Source: Armatimonadota bacterium
GTDB lineage: Bacteria; Armatimonadota; UBA10988; DTZQ01
Direction: 5' to 3'
DNA length: 7,573 nt
Assembly: GCA_012961305.1 (NCBI GenBank)
Contig: DTZQ01000356.1
Location: 1 to 7,573 of the forward strand
In this document: in pieces, positions 5,306 to 7,573 of the stretch
How positions within the stretch are numbered: the first letter of the stretch is position 1
Layout of the letters: each line of letters starts with the position of its first letter
The notes under the pieces: generated by a model
What the model was told of the DNA's origin: nothing
The model's input: the letters and a program-made list of their open reading frames with translations, nothing else
Database searches by the model: none
Position numbers and translations under genes: made by a program

Positions 5306-7408
5306 GTGAGGAAACGCGGTACGTTGGCCAGGGAATTTCCACTGGAAAAAGTCCGTAATATTGGCATTGCCGCGCACATTGATGCCGGCAAGACTACTAC
5401 TACGGAACGCATCCTGTTCTACACGGGACGAGTTCATCGCATGGGAGAGGTAGACGAAGGTTCGGCTACGATGGACTGGATGGTACAGGAACAGGAACGG
5501 GGGATTACTATTACTTCAGCGGCTACTACCTGTATGTGGCGCGGGCACCGGATTAACATCATTGACACGCCGGGGCACGTGGATTTTACGGTGGAAGTGG
5601 AACGGTCGCTGAGGGTATTGGACGGAGTAGTGGCCATTTTTTGTGCCGTGGGTGGAGTACAAACCCAATCAGAAACTGTATGGAGGCAGGCCAATAAGTA
5701 TCGAGTTCCCCGCATTGCCTATGTAAATAAAATGGACCGGGTGGGGGCTGACTTTCATGAGGTAGTACACCAAATTAGGGAGCGGCTGGGAGCCAACGCG
5801 GTGGCTTTACAACTACCCCTGGGGGCGGAGGAGGACTTCGTAGGAGTGGTGGATTTGCTGCGGATGAAAAGTATTCGTTATTTAGATGATTTAGGCACCA
5901 TTAGCGAAGAAGTGGAAGTACCAGATTACCTGCGCGAAACGGCGGAAGGATTTAGAGAAAAGTTGGTGGAGGCAGTAGCGGAAGTAGATGAGGAAACAAT
6001 GATTAAATACTTAGAGGGGAAGGAATTGACGAGGGAGGAACTGCAGAGGGGACTGCGGCGAGCGACGCTGAACTATGAATTGGTGCCGGTATTGTGCGGA
6101 GCAGCCTTTCGTAACAAAGGGGTGCAACCGCTGCTGGATGCCATAGTGGACTATTTGCCCTCGCCCATAGATGTAGGGCCGGTGCGGGGAATTAACCCCA
6201 CGACGGGGGAACAAGTGGAACGAGTTCCGGCCGATGAGGAACCCTTTTCTGCTTTGGCCTTCAAAATTATGAGTGACCCCCATGTGGGGCGGCTTACCTA
6301 TTTGCGCATTTACTCTGGAGTTATGCGCCAGGGTGCCACCGTATTCAATGCCTCCAGTGGCCAACGACAGCGGGCCTCGCGCATTTTACGAATGCACGCT
6401 AACCGCCGAGAGGACCTGCCAGATGGCCGCACGGGAGACATTGTAGCGGTCATCGGGTTGAATGAAACAATGACCGGTGATACTTTGTGCGATGCGGCCC
6501 ATCCCGTAGTGTTCGAGTCCATCCACTTCCCAGAACCGGTCATCACTATGGCTATCGAACCTAAAACTAAGGCTGACCAGGACAATTTACAGCGGGCCCT
6601 TCGGCGGTTGCGGGACGAAGACCCCACTTTCCGGGTGTGCATGGACGAAGAAACGGGCCAAACGGTGATTTCGGGGATGGGGGAGTTGCATCTGGAAATC
6701 ATCAAAGACCGCCTGCTGCGGGAGTTCAGGGTAGAAGCCAACGTGGGTCGGCCTCAGGTGGCTTATCGGGAAACCCTGGCCGGTATTGCGCAGGCGGAAG
6801 GACGATACATTCGACAAACTGGCGGCCGGGGACACTACGGCCACGTTTGGCTGCAGGTGGAACCTCTGGAACCGGGAGCGGGATTTGAGTTTGTAAATGC
6901 CATCACTGGCGGGGTTATCCCCCAGGAGTTCACTCCGGCGGTAGAGGCTGGCGTACGGGAAGCGATGGAGGCAGGCATACTGGCTGGTTTTCCCCTCGTG
7001 GACGTAAAGGTTACGCTTTACGATGGCTCCTACCACGAGGTTGACTCCTCGGAAATCGCCTTCAAAACGGCGGCGGCCATTGCTTTCCGCAATGCAGCCC
7101 GCCATGCAGGAGTGGTGATTAAAGAACCCATTATGCTGGTGGAAATAGTCACTCCCCGGGACTACCTGGGAGAGGTAATCGCCGACCTGAACTCCCGGCG
7201 GGGTAGAATTGAGCAAATGACTTCTACCCCTGGTGATACGGAAACCCTTCGAGCCTATGTTCCCTTAGCCGAAATGTTCGGCTATGCGACCAGCCTGCGG
7301 TCTTTAACTCAGGGACGGGCTACTTACACTATGGAACCGGCCCGCTATGAAGAGGTGCCGGATAATGTACGGGATGAACTCATTGCCCGCACGGGCAGTT
7401 TTCTGTAA
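5306..7408 (+). CDS. fusA: Translation elongation factor G
   Basis: EF-G is the GTPase that drives tRNA-mRNA translocation on the ribosome and, with RRF, subunit recycling. The protein is 700 residues, the normal length. G motifs are present: AHIDAGKT (23-30), switch region QERGITI (63-69), DTPGH (87-91, catalytic His91), NKMD (141-144) and a G5 of CGAAF (264-268), where most homologues have CGSAF. Domain II follows (EEPFSALAFKIMSDPHVGRLTYLRIYSG region), then domain III (GMGELHLEI), domain IV (GGRGHYGHVW; the tip loop DGSYHEVDSSE with its conserved His) and domain V (PLAEMFGYATSLRSLTQGRATYTM). The GTG start adds about six residues (MRKRGT) before the usual start. The gap to rpsG is 91 bases with no separate promoter seen; tuf follows after 48 bases. 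It is the canonical fusA type by context and motifs. Confidence 0.98.
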   Translation: MRKRGTLAREFPLEKVRNIGIAAHIDAGKTTTTERILFYTGRVHRMGEVDEGSATMDWMVQEQERGITITSAATTCMWRGHRINIIDTPGHVDFTVEVERSLRVLDGVVAIFCAVGGVQTQSETVWRQANKYRVPRIAYVNKMDRVGADFHEVVHQIRERLGANAVALQLPLGAEEDFVGVVDLLRMKSIRYLDDLGTISEEVEVPDYLRETAEGFREKLVEAVAEVDEETMIKYLEGKELTREELQRGLRRATLNYELVPVLCGAAFRNKGVQPLLDAIVDYLPSPIDVGPVRGINPTTGEQVERVPADEEPFSALAFKIMSDPHVGRLTYLRIYSGVMRQGATVFNASSGQRQRASRILRMHANRREDLPDGRTGDIVAVIGLNETMTGDTLCDAAHPVVFESIHFPEPVITMAIEPKTKADQDNLQRALRRLRDEDPTFRVCMDEETGQTVISGMGELHLEIIKDRLLREFRVEANVGRPQVAYRETLAGIAQAEGRYIRQTGGRGHYGHVWLQVEPLEPGAGFEFVNAITGGVIPQEFTPAVEAGVREAMEAGILAGFPLVDVKVTLYDGSYHEVDSSEIAFKTAAAIAFRNAARHAGVVIKEPIMLVEIVTPRDYLGEVIADLNSRRGRIEQMTSTPGDTETLRAYVPLAEMFGYATSLRSLTQGRATYTMEPARYEEVPDNVRDELIARTGSFL

Positions 7409-7440
7409 AGGCCTGGAGAGGCTGAAAACTTTACTCAGTT

Positions 7441-7447
7441 AAGGAGG
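7441..7447 (+). promoter_or_regulatory. Ribosome-binding site of tuf
   Basis: AAGGAGG, nine bases before the ATG at 7457, is a near-perfect Shine-Dalgarno as expected for a very highly expressed gene. The 48-base fusA-tuf gap contains no obvious promoter or terminator. Confidence 0.85.
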
Positions 7448-7456
7448 CTTAAACCG

Positions 7457-7573
7457 ATGAGCAAACCGAAGTTTGAGCGGACCAAGCCGCATGTGAACGT
7501 GGGGACCATCGGGCACGTAGACCACGGCAAGACCACCCTGACCGCGGCGATAACCAAGGTGCAAGCGGCGCAG
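7457..7573 (+). CDS. tuf: Translation elongation factor Tu (3'-truncated by window edge)
   Basis: EF-Tu delivers aminoacyl-tRNA to the ribosomal A site as a GTP complex. Only 39 residues are in the window, but they are diagnostic: MSKPKFERTKPHVNVGTIGHVDHGKTTLTAAITKV begins with the conserved basic N-terminus and contains the P-loop GHVDHGKT (19-26). The frame is open to the last base. It is the last str-operon gene visible. In this short stretch all six Thr codons are ACC and all four Ala codons are GCG, a narrower choice than in fusA just upstream. Confidence 0.97.
   Translation, partial: MSKPKFERTKPHVNVGTIGHVDHGKTTLTAAITKVQAAQ

Noticed and set aside
5324..7408. Shorter fusA from TTG 5324 giving MAREF
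   Set aside because: It matches the usual N-terminus, but GTG 5306 has a perfect AAGGTGA at good spacing, while TTG 5324 has no good site. It remains a minor alternative.
1..7573. CRISPR arrays, tRNA or rRNA genes, insertion sequences, attachment sites
   Set aside because: No direct-repeat array, no tRNA-like cloverleaf, no terminal inverted repeats or transposase sequence was seen; the window is almost entirely conserved coding sequence.

Overview
The window is a contiguous, all-plus-strand piece of a bacterial transcription/translation locus: 3' part of rpoC (RNA polymerase beta'), then the str operon rpsL (S12), rpsG (S7), fusA (EF-G) and the first 39 codons of tuf (EF-Tu). The gene order is the conserved bacterial one. 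Base composition is moderately GC-rich by eye, and Shine-Dalgarno sites are strong (AGGAGG, GAGGAG, AAGGTGA, AAGGAGG). There is no L7Ae-like gene between rpoC and rpsL, unlike many Firmicutes. The family-level identities are certain. The phylum is not: the beta' insertions look lineage-specific, and I suspect a thinly sampled bacterial lineage (Armatimonadota, Chloroflexota or Bipolaricaulota-like are guesses from memory). I could not test this without alignment.

Layout. 1-4020: rpoC, missing about the first 250 residues by E. coli numbering and entering at the lid/rudder. 4021-4309: a 289-base intergenic region with a near-consensus sigma70-type promoter (TTGACA, 17 bp, TATTAT), a roughly 200-base leader, a small possible leader ORF and an intrinsic-terminator hairpin just before the rpsL ribosome-binding site. 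4310-4729: rpsL. 4744-5214: rpsG. 5215-5305: a 91-base gap whose -1 frame reads like protein up to the fusA ribosome-binding site. 5306-7408: fusA. 7457-7573: 5' end of tuf.

How it works together. The genes supply the core polymerase subunit and the decoding and translocation machinery. rpoC has no convincing terminator, so rpoBC transcription may run into the str operon, while the internal promoter provides separate control. The leader hairpin suggests that control is by attenuation, possibly linked to translation of the leader.

Most unusual content. The genes are housekeeping genes, so no new defence or mobile system is visible. The novelty lies in the polymerase: an approximately 51-residue charged insertion in the trigger-loop tip, two similar four-cysteine zinc-ribbon inserts nested between the ligands of the conserved second zinc site, an approximately 160-residue insertion before the TTVGR motif, a Gln-to-Ala change next to the catalytic aspartates (NADFDGD-A-M), charge changes in switch 1, and a strongly acidic C-terminal tail. 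The second point of interest is the str-operon leader.
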